Source: Candidatus Sordicultor fermentans | GTDB taxonomy: Bacteria; Atribacterota; Atribacteria; Atribacterales; Caldatribacteriaceae | DNA length: 22,680 nt | Direction: 5' to 3' | Assembly (NCBI GenBank): GCA_002385475.1 | Contig: DGDO01000001.1 | Location: 1-22,680, forward strand | Shown: piece by piece, positions 7,710 through 14,528 of the stretch | Layout: every line of letters starts with the position of its first letter | Position numbering within the stretch: the stretch's first letter is position 1 | The notes under the pieces: model-generated | Databases searched by the model: none | Told to the model about the DNA's origin: nothing | The model's input: only the letters and a program-made list of their open reading frames with translations | Position numbers and translations under genes: made by a program

Positions 7710-8834
7710 TTATTCTTCTCCTCCTTGAGGAAGAAATATTTTTATTCTCGTTCCTTCCCCTTCCCGAGAGGTTACCTCCATCCACCCTTTATGAGCACGC
7801 ACAATACTATAAGAGATGGAGAGACCCAACCCTGTCCCCTTCTCCTTAGTAGTGAAAAAAGGTTCAAATATGCGAGGTAGTATTTTTTCTGGTATGCCTT
7901 TCCCCTCATCAATAAATTCCACTTCTACAAATTTACCATTTTTCGTTCCATTTTCAGGAATAGAAAAATGTTCCAGGGGAGCAACACGAGTGTGAATTCG
8001 CAATTTTCCTCCTTTTTCCTTCATAGCCTCCAGTGCATTCTTAGCCAGGTTCATGAAAACCTGTCTCATCCGGTTTTTATCTACTCTCACGAGGGGAATA
8101 TCACTACTCAAGTTTAACTCCAGCTTTACTTTGTCATCCATCAAGACATCCAGCACCGAGAGGCTATCTTGCACCAGGAAGTTAAGGTCTATATCTTCTT
8201 TGTTAAGAATTATGGGCTTAGAAAAATCTACAAGTTCCTGAATTAATCTTCCACAGTATTCAGCTTCTCTCTCAATTTTTTCCAACGCTCGCTGATTGAA
8301 TTGACAAATTTCGCATTGTTCGTTATCTTTCACTTTTTGCAATAATATCTGGGTATAACCGGAAATGACTGTCAGAGGATTATTGATTTCATGAGCTACA
8401 CTGGCAATAAACCTGCTAATACTGGATAATTTTTCCATCTGACGGATATTTTCTCCCCATCGGGCTTTCTGGGTCACATCATCTACCAGACACGTTACAT
8501 TTGCTTTTCCACCTTTCCTCTTCCACAAAAAAAACTGGAGATTTAATAAACGTTCTTCTCCAAAACGATCTTTTATCGACCAGTTGCGGATAAAAACTTC
8601 TTCTTCAAACTCTAAACTTTCTTTAAGTTCTTCCCAGGAGAGATCAAAACCCAAAATCTCTTTTACTTCTTTCTTCATAATCTCCTGCTTCTTCCAGTTA
8701 GTTATCATCTCCATTTCTTTATTCCAATACATTACCCTACCTCGCCGAGTAAAGATAATTACTCCTAAAGGAGCTTGCCCAAGAAAAGAAGAAAGAGAAG
8801 AAGCTTTTTTCACCGTAAAAGATTTAGCTCTCAA
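7710..8834 (-). CDS. PAS-domain sensor histidine kinase (NtrB/FlgS-like), soluble
   Basis: 374 residues without membrane segments, so probably a cytoplasmic sensor. A PAS-like domain spans about 12-125. The H-box (SVAHEINNPL, His148) starts the dimerisation hairpin. The turn of that hairpin holds CEIC (Cys174, Cys177). The ATPase domain has the N-box (QVFMNLAKNALEAM), G1 DEGKGIP (309-315) and G2 GTGLGLS (333-339). This class usually pairs with sigma-54 response-regulator activators (NtrC, FlgR), and its place directly before rpoN suggests it controls the sigma-54 flagellar genes. No such activator is visible here; the only receiver nearby is CheY. The start is a TTG at 8834 overlapping the cheY stop (TTGA), with a weak ribosome site. 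Confidence 0.88.
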   Translation of the reverse strand: MRAKSFTVKKASSLSSFLGQAPLGVIIFTRRGRVMYWNKEMEMITNWKKQEIMKKEVKEILGFDLSWEELKESLEFEEEVFIRNWSIKDRFGEERLLNLQFFLWKRKGGKANVTCLVDDVTQKARWGENIRQMEKLSSISRFIASVAHEINNPLTVISGYTQILLQKVKDNEQCEICQFNQRALEKIEREAEYCGRLIQELVDFSKPIILNKEDIDLNFLVQDSLSVLDVLMDDKVKLELNLSSDIPLVRVDKNRMRQVFMNLAKNALEAMKEKGGKLRIHTRVAPLEHFSIPENGTKNGKFVEVEFIDEGKGIPEKILPRIFEPFFTTKEKGTGLGLSISYSIVRAHKGWMEVTSREGEGTRIKIFLPQGGEE

Positions 8835-9196
8835 TTTCCCAAAACTTTTTTTACCGCTTCAATAACCCGGTCAGGTTTAAAGGGTTTCACTATAAAATCT
8901 CGTGCTCCTGCTTGAATGGCGTCCACCACCATAGCTTGTTGCCCCATAGCACTGCACATGATAATTTTAGCTTGAGGGTCTTTTTTTCTAATTTCTTTTA
9001 CCGCAGTAATCCCATCCATCTCGGGCATAGTAATATCCATGGTTACAAGGTCGGGTCTGGTCTCTTCGTATTTCAGCACCGCCTCATGACCGTTACTAGC
9101 TTCTGCTACCACTTCATAACCGTTCTTAGTAAGAATATCTTTGAGCATCATCCTCATAAAAGCAGCATCATCGACTATCATTATTCTTCCTGGCAT
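8831..9196 (-). CDS. cheY: Chemotaxis response regulator CheY
   Basis: 121 residues, a single receiver domain. The acidic pocket Asp9-Asp10, phosphorylation site Asp54 (VTMDITMPEMDG), Ser82 and Lys104 (IVKPF) are all in place. The AFMRMMLKDIL and CSAMGQQAMV segments are characteristic of the Thermotoga/Firmicutes CheY group. Phospho-CheY from CheA binds the FliM/FliN switch. Because the next gene is a histidine kinase, input from that kinase as well as from CheA is conceivable. The ATG is preceded by GGAGG inside the cheA stop region, 6 bases after cheA. Confidence 0.95.
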   Translation of the reverse strand: MPGRIMIVDDAAFMRMMLKDILTKNGYEVVAEASNGHEAVLKYEETRPDLVTMDITMPEMDGITAVKEIRKKDPQAKIIMCSAMGQQAMVVDAIQAGARDFIVKPFKPDRVIEAVKKVLGN

Positions 9197-9202
9197 AATT
9201 CG

Positions 9203-11158
9203 CTAACCTCCTGCTCGGGAAAATTTCCATAACAAACTAGCTACATCTATGATCAGTGATATTCCTCCATCACCAAGAATGGTGGCACCACCCAAACCTC
9301 GCACATCCCTCATATAGGAGCCTAAAGATTTTATCACAATTTCTTGCTCTCCCAATACCTCATCTACCACCAACCCTGCAAGACTCGAGGAAGCACTGAC
9401 CACTACAGTATATAAAACTTCCGGTATTTCATCTTCGCTTATAAAGTTGTATTTTCTGGAGTCCAGGAGAGCTTCCAACCATAAAAGGGGAAGAGTTTTT
9501 CCCCGAAAAAGAGTGGTTAAAACCCTGTTTACCCAGTAAGTATCCTTTTTCTCCACTTTTTCTATTTCCACCACATCAGATAAAGGTATAGAATATATGG
9601 ACTCTCCTACCTTTACAAGCAACGCTCTAATAATGGCCAAGGTCAAAGGTAAGCGAAGATAAAAGGTAGTACCTACACCCAGCTGGCTCTCTACTCTCAC
9701 CTGTCCATTTACCCGCTCGATATTTCTTTTTACCACATCCATACCTACTCCTCGCCCGGAAACCTCGGTAACTTCGTCGCTGGTCGAGAAACCAGGGTAA
9801 AAAATGAAATCCACTATTTCTCGCTCACTCATTTTACTCACTTCTTCTGGAGTAACCAGGCCCATTCCCACTACCTTATCCTTTATTTTTTCTACATCCA
9901 GCCCTCTCCCATCATCCTCAACTACAATCACTACTGAATTTTCTTCTTGATAAGCCCGAAGAATGACTTTCCCTTGAGGAGGCTTGCCTTTGTTTATCCT
10001 TTCTTCTCTGCTTTCAATACCATGGTCTACAGCATTACGCAAGAGGTGAATTAGAGGGTCAGTTATTTCTTCCAGAAGAGAGCGATCTAATTCTGTTTCT
10101 TCTCCTTCAATTATAAAATCTATTTCTTTACCCGATTGACGAGCAAGGTCTCTTATCAAACGAGGAAAACGGTTAAAAACTTCAGCCAGGGGAAGCATTC
10201 TGGCTTTCATTATCTCCATTTGTAAATCATTGGTAACACGACCAATATGAGTGGTAGTATCAGACAGTATTTCTCGAAACTGAACCAGTTCTTGATAATC
10301 TTTCAGTCGCTGGATTATATCTTCTAACCTGGTACGGTCAATTACCAACTCTCCCACCAGATTGAGGAGAGAATCCAATCTTTCTACGTCTACCCTTACC
10401 GTTTTTTTCAAATTAGTAGTAATTTTTTGTTCTCCGGGGGGGGAAATGGTATTTTTCTCTTCTTTCTCCTCTATTTGGTTCTTTTTTTCCTTCTCTCCTT
10501 CTTTTACTTCTACTCTCTCTATTTCAGCCACAGACCCCACTATTTTAACTACCTCCTCTGGAGGAAGAGCAGTACGAACCAAAATATCAAAGCTCTGACC
10601 AAAATTTTCTCCCTCGAGGTCAGAAAGAGAAGGAACAGTATTTACCACTTCTATGCCACTATCCTGCAGACGACTGATGACAAGGTAAGCTCTCACCCCT
10701 TTCATGGAGCAGTCAGAAGCCAGCTTAACTGTCAACCAGTATTCCCCGCTATCATCTTTTTCTTTTTCTCCTCGAAAATCCTGTAACGCAGAAAATATTT
10801 CTTCCATATTCCAGTCTGGTTCCTGCCCTTTTTTCGTTATCTCTTCCAGCATCCTCTTTAAAAAATCCACTCCCTGCAAAAGAAGGTCAATTAGGGAAGA
10901 GCTAACAGACACTTCCCCCCGACGCACCCTGTCTAAAAGATTTTCCAAGAGGTGAGCTAATTCTGTCATCTGCTGAAAACCCATAGAACCAGAAGAGCCT
11001 TTAATAGTGTGGAAAGAGCGGAAAATAGCCTGAATAAGGTCCTGATTGTAGGGTTCTTTTTCCAGCTTTACCAGATTTTCTTCTAAGCTCTCGATGTGTT
11101 CCTTTGCTTCTTCTATAAACACTCCCAAATAATGACTGACGTCAAAAGTATCTCCCAA
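9203..11158 (-). CDS. cheA: Chemotaxis histidine kinase CheA
   Basis: 651 residues, full length. P1 HPt with His50 (FRSFHTIKGSSGSMGF); P2-like CheY-binding region about 138-218; charged linker 220-250; P3 dimerisation helices about 252-330; P4 kinase with N-box HLLRNAVDHG (371-380), G1 EDDGRG (414-419) and G2 GRGVGMD (468-474); P5 CheW-like domain to the end. CheA transfers phosphate from receptor-coupled signalling to CheY. No cheW, cheB, cheR or receptor gene is in the window. The start is a TTG at 11158, ten bases after a perfect AAGGAGG; no better start is available. The linker carries a C8 homopolymer at codons 239-241. Confidence 0.97.
   Translation of the reverse strand: MGDTFDVSHYLGVFIEEAKEHIESLEENLVKLEKEPYNQDLIQAIFRSFHTIKGSSGSMGFQQMTELAHLLENLLDRVRRGEVSVSSSLIDLLLQGVDFLKRMLEEITKKGQEPDWNMEEIFSALQDFRGEKEKDDSGEYWLTVKLASDCSMKGVRAYLVISRLQDSGIEVVNTVPSLSDLEGENFGQSFDILVRTALPPEEVVKIVGSVAEIERVEVKEGEKEKKNQIEEKEEKNTISPPGEQKITTNLKKTVRVDVERLDSLLNLVGELVIDRTRLEDIIQRLKDYQELVQFREILSDTTTHIGRVTNDLQMEIMKARMLPLAEVFNRFPRLIRDLARQSGKEIDFIIEGEETELDRSLLEEITDPLIHLLRNAVDHGIESREERINKGKPPQGKVILRAYQEENSVVIVVEDDGRGLDVEKIKDKVVGMGLVTPEEVSKMSEREIVDFIFYPGFSTSDEVTEVSGRGVGMDVVKRNIERVNGQVRVESQLGVGTTFYLRLPLTLAIIRALLVKVGESIYSIPLSDVVEIEKVEKKDTYWVNRVLTTLFRGKTLPLLWLEALLDSRKYNFISEDEIPEVLYTVVVSASSSLAGLVVDEVLGEQEIVIKSLGSYMRDVRGLGGATILGDGGISLIIDVASLLWKFSRAGG
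10436..10443 (-). repeat. C8 homopolymer inside the cheA P2-P3 linker
   Basis: Coding strand ATT-TCC-CCC-CCC-GGA, eight C in a row. Loss of one C leads to a TGA after eight further codons, and gain of one C leads to a TAA after seven. Either change would leave only P1-P2 and remove the kinase. The tract is therefore a possible on/off slippage switch; whether it varies is unknown. Confidence 0.5.
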
Positions 11159-11183
11159 ATTTTTCTATCCTCCTTCCCCCTTT

Positions 11184-11212
11184 TTATTCATTTTAACATG
11201 ATTATTCATTTT
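11184..11212 (-). repeat. 11-bp direct repeat in the lipoprotein-cheA junction
   Basis: The minus strand carries AAAATGAATAA twice (11212-11202 and 11194-11184), 18 bases apart start to start, in the short gap before cheA. The first copy overlaps the TGA stop of the lipoprotein gene. It could be a small tandem duplication or a pair of binding sites. No terminator hairpin is seen in this gap, so read-through from the lipoprotein genes into cheA is likely. Confidence 0.4.
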
Positions 11213-11805
11213 GAAGTAGGATACTCAAGGGTTATTTTCAGAGTGATAATAGAGTTGGCTTCAATTCCTACTTCACCCGAGTGAGGCAAAAATCCAGCTT
11301 TTTCCACAGTGATGATAAACTTACCCACTGGCAAATCAGATAAAGTAAAGCTCCCATCAGTTCCTGAGGTAGCATGATAATTCCCATCCAGGGTGATTTT
11401 CGCTCCAGAAACCGGCTTTCCATCTTCATCAAACACATATCCCACCAACTTTCCTAAAAGAGGAGAAAGTTCAATGGTTATTTCAGAAATCCCCTCCCTC
11501 GGTATATCCACAGCTTCATTATTTGTTGCATATCCATAGAGAGTAGCAATTATCACCTGTCTTCCCGCAGGAACAAGGGGCAAAAAGAAAGAACCATCGT
11601 CTGCAGTGAGGTCAAAACGGGTAGGATAGTCTCTTACCTGTACCTCTACACCATATAACCCTTCACCAGTTAGCTCATCTACCACTTTTCCTTTAACATC
11701 TACCATAGGATGAATCGGAGGTAAATTAGGAGAGTTTCCTCTGAAACAACCGACTAATATCAAGGGCACAAAAAGAAGTAAATACAAAATTTTCTTCAAT
11801 CTCAT
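11206..11805 (-). CDS. Lipoprotein with two carboxypeptidase-regulatory-like (transthyretin-type) domains
   Basis: 199 residues. A signal peptide with Lys4-Lys5 and a hydrophobic core ends in lipobox LVGC (lipidated Cys20). Two repeats of the CarboxypepD_reg/prealbumin-like beta-sandwich follow: about 37-113 (VKGKVVDELTGEGLYGVEV ... ADDGSFFLPLVPAGRQ) and about 116-194 (LVGYVFDEDGKPVSGAKI ... GTDGSFTLSDLPVGK). The pattern G-x-V-x-D-x-x-G-x-P-x-x-G-A with DGSF is diagnostic of the fold, which usually acts as a binding or spacer module at the cell surface. No enzyme motif is seen and the specific function is unknown. Its ATG overlaps the stop of the upstream lipoprotein gene (ATGA). It directly precedes cheA on the same strand. 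Confidence 0.85.
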   Translation of the reverse strand: MRLKKILYLLLFVPLILVGCFRGNSPNLPPIHPMVDVKGKVVDELTGEGLYGVEVQVRDYPTRFDLTADDGSFFLPLVPAGRQVIIATLYGYATNNEAVDIPREGISEITIELSPLLGKLVGYVFDEDGKPVSGAKITLDGNYHATSGTDGSFTLSDLPVGKFIITVEKAGFLPHSGEVGIEANSIITLKITLEYPTSK

Positions 11806-12167
11806 CCCCCTTGAGGAATTAACCCGTAAGGATAAATACCAGGAGTTAATTCCAGAGTATATATGGTTATAGAATCTCTAATCGTGGAGTAACCATCTTT
11901 GGAAATATCAACAGTGTAAGTTCCCGGAGCAAGTTGAAAAACCACCCGGCCGGCGCTATCAGTATATTTCTCCCCTGAAAAACCCTCTCCCAACACTAGC
12001 ACCTGAGCTCCAGAAATGGGAAGCACTGTTCCTTCGGTAGAATAAAGTTCTTCGTAAACCAAAAAAACGGTTTCTTTCATCTGCCAGCGAATACCAGAGC
12101 AGCCTGCCAGAAACAAAGGCAGGAATACGAGAATAAAAAACCAGAGCCAATTCCGGCGATAGATCAT
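11802..12167 (-). CDS. Small lipoprotein with one carboxypeptidase-regulatory-like domain
   Basis: 121 residues. Signal peptide with Arg4-Arg5, hydrophobic core and lipobox LAGC (Cys23). One transthyretin-like beta-sandwich follows at about 50-115, with the family pattern ISGAQVLV ... TDSAGRVVFQLAPGTYTVDISKDGY. It has no catalytic motif, and its role at the cell surface is unknown. It is the first gene of the transcription unit that leads into cheA. The ATG has an excellent AAGGAGG six bases upstream and a sigma-54-type promoter motif directly before that. Coupling to the next lipoprotein (4-base overlap) suggests the two act together. Confidence 0.85.
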   Translation of the reverse strand: MIYRRNWLWFFILVFLPLFLAGCSGIRWQMKETVFLVYEELYSTEGTVLPISGAQVLVLGEGFSGEKYTDSAGRVVFQLAPGTYTVDISKDGYSTIRDSITIYTLELTPGIYPYGLIPQGG

Positions 12168-12193
12168 TTATTTCCTCCTTCCTGCAATTTCAA

Positions 12194-12210
12194 GATAAAT
12201 TTTTTTGCCA
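12194..12210 (-). promoter_or_regulatory. Candidate variant sigma-54 promoter of the lipoprotein-cheA-rpoN unit
   Basis: Minus strand reads TGGCAAAAAAATTTATC. It shares TGGC, a seven-base spacer and TTTATC with the motif upstream of flgB, differing only inside the A/T-rich spacer. The predicted start of transcription is near 12184, about 17 bases before the ATG and just upstream of the AAGGAGG. An A/T-rich tract lies upstream. If used by sigma-54, it places rpoN, six genes downstream, under its own control. Confidence 0.58.
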
Positions 12211-12314
12211 TTTTTACTTTTTTATCCCTTTTATAAAATGAAAAAATAGATGAAAAAATTTTACGGAAGAAAATGAAACAGAACCATAAAGGATAAACCC
12301 CCCTATTACTCCCG

Positions 12315-12893
12315 TATTGTAATACTCTGAATCTGAAAGCTAGAGGTTTAGAAAAAGGACCATCGTGTGCAATGGGAGATGGAGCTATGGGATTCTGGAG
12401 CGTTCTCCAGGTATATGGTAAAACCCGCCCTTGAACGTCTGGATGTATAAAACTGGTAATGTGTTAGATAAGATAAGAAAGCTAAAAGTGACTTGCATGA
12501 TGCCTGGATGGCAGAAACTAAAGAAGAAGCTGAAGAAGAAGCTGAAGAAGCTTTTAATCTCTTTATTAATAAATATCAATCAAGCTAAGACCGAGAAACA
12601 CTTCTCACTCTCTATGACTTTCCAGCTTACATTCCTAGCATCTTCGAACTACTAACCCAGTGGAATCCACTCGTGAGCCTATAGATTAAGAACCAGAAAT
12701 ACCGTAATTGCGGTTCCCGAATAACAGTACTCAGTATGGTTTTCCGTCTCTTCCTCAGTGCTCAAGATGGATGGATAAGATTAGATGGAGTTCTCCGTCT
12801 AGGGAGGTAATGCAAGGAGTGAAGTTCGTTGATGGAATTCGAGAAGAGGATGACGCTTCTCTCGGATCATATACAAAATTTGGCAGTAACTCT
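12315..12893 (+). pseudogene. Decayed IS256/Mutator-family transposase remnant (C-terminal half)
   Basis: No intact gene, but conserved IS256-family blocks appear in order in shifting frames: LKARGL and GDGAMGFWSVL (12333-12407), YKTGNVLDKI (from about 12446), LHDAWMAETKEEAE, then AFNLFINKY, DRETLLTLYDFPA (12589-12627), HLRTTNPVEST (12639-12671), CGSR...LSMVFRLFLSAQ (12709-12765) and GVKFVDGIREEDDAS (12818-12862). At least four frameshifts and several stops separate them. GAAGAAGCT units are locally repeated at about 12520-12551. The N-terminal catalytic half is missing. A trailing ATACAAAATTTGGCAGTAAC (12870-12889) may be the degraded right end. This explains most of the large gap between the divergent gene blocks; the rest of 12168-13023 holds the two flanking promoters. 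Confidence 0.85.
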
Positions 12894-12987
12894 ATACTGA
12901 ATGGAAAAAGATTAAAAACTAATAATAGAGGAAAAACAAAAAAAATACCCCTCCAATAGATTGATACTATCGACATTACAACGGCTT

Positions 12988-13017
12988 TTGCAGTTAACCA
13001 TAACTATGCTATATAAT
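12988..13017 (+). promoter_or_regulatory. Candidate housekeeping promoter of the Gx-transporter gene
   Basis: TTGCAG (12988-12993), an 18-base spacer and TATAAT (13012-13017). The predicted start of transcription is at about 13024, the position of the GTG that best fits the protein family's N-terminus. Confidence 0.55.
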
Positions 13018-13023
13018 ATCTCC

Positions 13024-13533
13024 GTGAAAGCAAACATAAATGCGGCTAACACAGCTCGTCTAGGGATTTTAGTTTCACTGGGCATAGTGTTACACATATT
13101 AGAGGGTATGCTTCCTTCTTTCTTCCTGCCGGGAGCAAAGTTAGGTTTGGCCAATGTGGTAACTTTGACAATTTTATGGAGGGGAAATTGGATAGAAGCC
13201 ATAGAGGTAGCTATATTGCGCATCGTGCTGGGCAATATCTTAAGTGGCAACTTAGGAGTAGGCTTTTTCTTAAGCTTAGGAGGAGGATTAGCCAGCTTAG
13301 GAGGCATGTTTCTCTCTCAAAAAAAGGGATTTTCTCTTTTGGTAGTCAGCATTGTGGGAGCACTTTCTCATAATTTGGGACAGTTAGCAATAGCCTATTT
13401 TTATATGAAAAGCCAGAGTATTTTTTACTACCTTCCTTTCCTCGTCCTTTTTTCTCTTCCCACTGGTTTATTGATAGGCTATTTGGGACAGTTTTTAGTA
13501 CGGTGGGAAGAAAAAATATTTTCTCCATCCTAA
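13024..13533 (+). CDS. Gx transporter family membrane protein (heptaprenyl diphosphate synthase component I-like)
   Basis: 169 residues with five or so hydrophobic segments and the family motif PGAKLGLANVVTL near residues 36-48. The Pfam family (Hpre_diP_synt_I) was named for a prenyl-diphosphate synthase subunit, but many members look like ECF-type substrate-binding membrane proteins, so the substrate is unknown. Start choice is uncertain. The open frame extends to 12961, but family members begin about ten residues before the ARLGILVSLG helix. The GTG at 13024 fits that, though it has no Shine-Dalgarno and coincides with the predicted transcript start. An ATG at 13006 lies inside the promoter. 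Confidence 0.82.
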   Translation: MKANINAANTARLGILVSLGIVLHILEGMLPSFFLPGAKLGLANVVTLTILWRGNWIEAIEVAILRIVLGNILSGNLGVGFFLSLGGGLASLGGMFLSQKKGFSLLVVSIVGALSHNLGQLAIAYFYMKSQSIFYYLPFLVLFSLPTGLLIGYLGQFLVRWEEKIFSPS

Positions 13534-13549
13534 TTTTCTTTCCCCTGCA

Positions 13550-13578
13550 TTGGCAAATTTGCCTTCATCTAATAGAAT
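13550..13578 (+). promoter_or_regulatory. Promoter of ilvE with overlapping palindrome
   Basis: TTGGCA (13550-13555), a 17-base spacer and TAGAAT (13573-13578), one mismatch from consensus in each box. The perfect 12-base palindrome GGCAAATTTGCC (13552-13563) overlaps the -35 box and would suit a dimeric repressor. The same bases could only form a short hairpin and lack a T-run, so this is not a good terminator. Confidence 0.6.
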
Positions 13579-13612
13579 ATAAGGAATGCAATATAAGATA
13601 AGGAGCGTTGAA

Positions 13613-14524
13613 ATGCAAGAATTAGAAAAAATCTGGATAAACGGTGATTTGGTACCCTGGAAGGAAGCTAAAGTTCACGTCTTAACCCATGCTCTGCACT
13701 ACGGAACAGCCATTTTTGAAGGAATCCGCTGTTACAAAACCAATAGTGGTCCTGCAGTATTCCGTCTACAGGACCACCTGAAAAGGCTTTATGACTCAGC
13801 CCATATCGTGCGTATGGCTATTCCTTATTCTCCGGAAGAACTGGAAAAAGGGATAATAGATACCATTAAAGCTAACAAACTAGAGGAATGTTATATAAGA
13901 CCGATTGTCTTCCGGGGGTATGGAGAAATGGGGATAGACCCTTCATCTTGTGGTGTTGATTGCGTAATAGCAGTATGGCGCTGGGGAGCTTACATGGGAG
14001 AAAAGGGAATTAAAGAAGGCATTCGAGCCAAAATATCCTCTTACACCAGGACTTACGTTAATTCTGGTTCTCCCCGAGCTAAAACCAGTGCCAATTATCT
14101 AAACTCAAGTTTAGCCAAAGTAGAAGCAAAAGATTTAGGCTATGACGAAGCAATTTTATTAGATATCAATGGCTTTGTTTCTGAAGGGAGCGGAGAGAAC
14201 ATATTTTATGTGAAAGATGGAGTAATTTTTACCCCTCACCCTTACTCCATTCTTTTAGGTATTACCCGGGATACGGTAATAAAAATCGCCCGTAAACTGG
14301 GCATGGAAGTGAAAGAAACTCTCTGCACTCGAGATGACCTTTATCTCGCAGATGAAGCTTTCTTTACTGGAACAGCAGCGGAAATTACTCCCATCATAGA
14401 AGTAGATGGAAGAACAATTGGCACAGGAAAACGAGGAGAGATAACTCGTCTCCTGCAAGAAGTCTTTTTCCGGGCGGCGAAAGGAGAAGAACCAGATTAT
14501 GAAAGCTGGTTAACCAAGTTATAG
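13613..14524 (+). CDS. ilvE: Branched-chain amino acid aminotransferase (class IV PLP)
   Basis: 303 residues. Catalyses the last transamination in leucine, isoleucine and valine synthesis. The PLP lysine is Lys157 in RAKTSANYL. Also visible: HALHYGTAIFEGIR (26-39), GYDEAILLDINGFVSEGSGENIF, GITRDTVI and GTAAEITP, all diagnostic of the IlvE group rather than D-amino-acid transaminase or aminodeoxychorismate lyase. An in-frame ATG at 13586 exists, but AAGGAG at 13599-13604 points to the ATG at 13613. It is a single gene with no other ilv/leu genes beside it. Confidence 0.95.
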   Translation: MQELEKIWINGDLVPWKEAKVHVLTHALHYGTAIFEGIRCYKTNSGPAVFRLQDHLKRLYDSAHIVRMAIPYSPEELEKGIIDTIKANKLEECYIRPIVFRGYGEMGIDPSSCGVDCVIAVWRWGAYMGEKGIKEGIRAKISSYTRTYVNSGSPRAKTSANYLNSSLAKVEAKDLGYDEAILLDINGFVSEGSGENIFYVKDGVIFTPHPYSILLGITRDTVIKIARKLGMEVKETLCTRDDLYLADEAFFTGTAAEITPIIEVDGRTIGTGKRGEITRLLQEVFFRAAKGEEPDYESWLTKL

Positions 14525-14528
14525 TGAA

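Noticed and set aside
12520..12551. Repeated GAAGAAGCT units as a CRISPR or satellite array
   Set aside because: Short units without spacers, coding for a Glu/Ala stretch of the decayed transposase.
12385..12579. Minus-strand open frame opposite the transposase remnant
   Set aside because: Phe/Ser-rich translation of the complement of the GAAGAAGCT repeats; antisense shadow without a ribosome site.
12431..12959. Two plus-strand open frames (12431-12655 and 12708-12959) that look like small basic proteins
   Set aside because: Both are pieces of the frameshifted IS256 transposase remnant; the Lys-Leu repeats come from reading GAAGAAGCT units in the wrong frame.
12971..13023. Upstream extension of the Gx-transporter frame to 12961
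   Set aside because: The added residues lie upstream of or within the predicted promoter, begin with TTG without a ribosome site and do not match the family N-terminus.
13552..13563. GGCAAATTTGCC as a transcription terminator of the Gx-transporter gene
   Set aside because: The stem would be only four pairs and no T-run follows; it fits an operator overlapping a promoter better.
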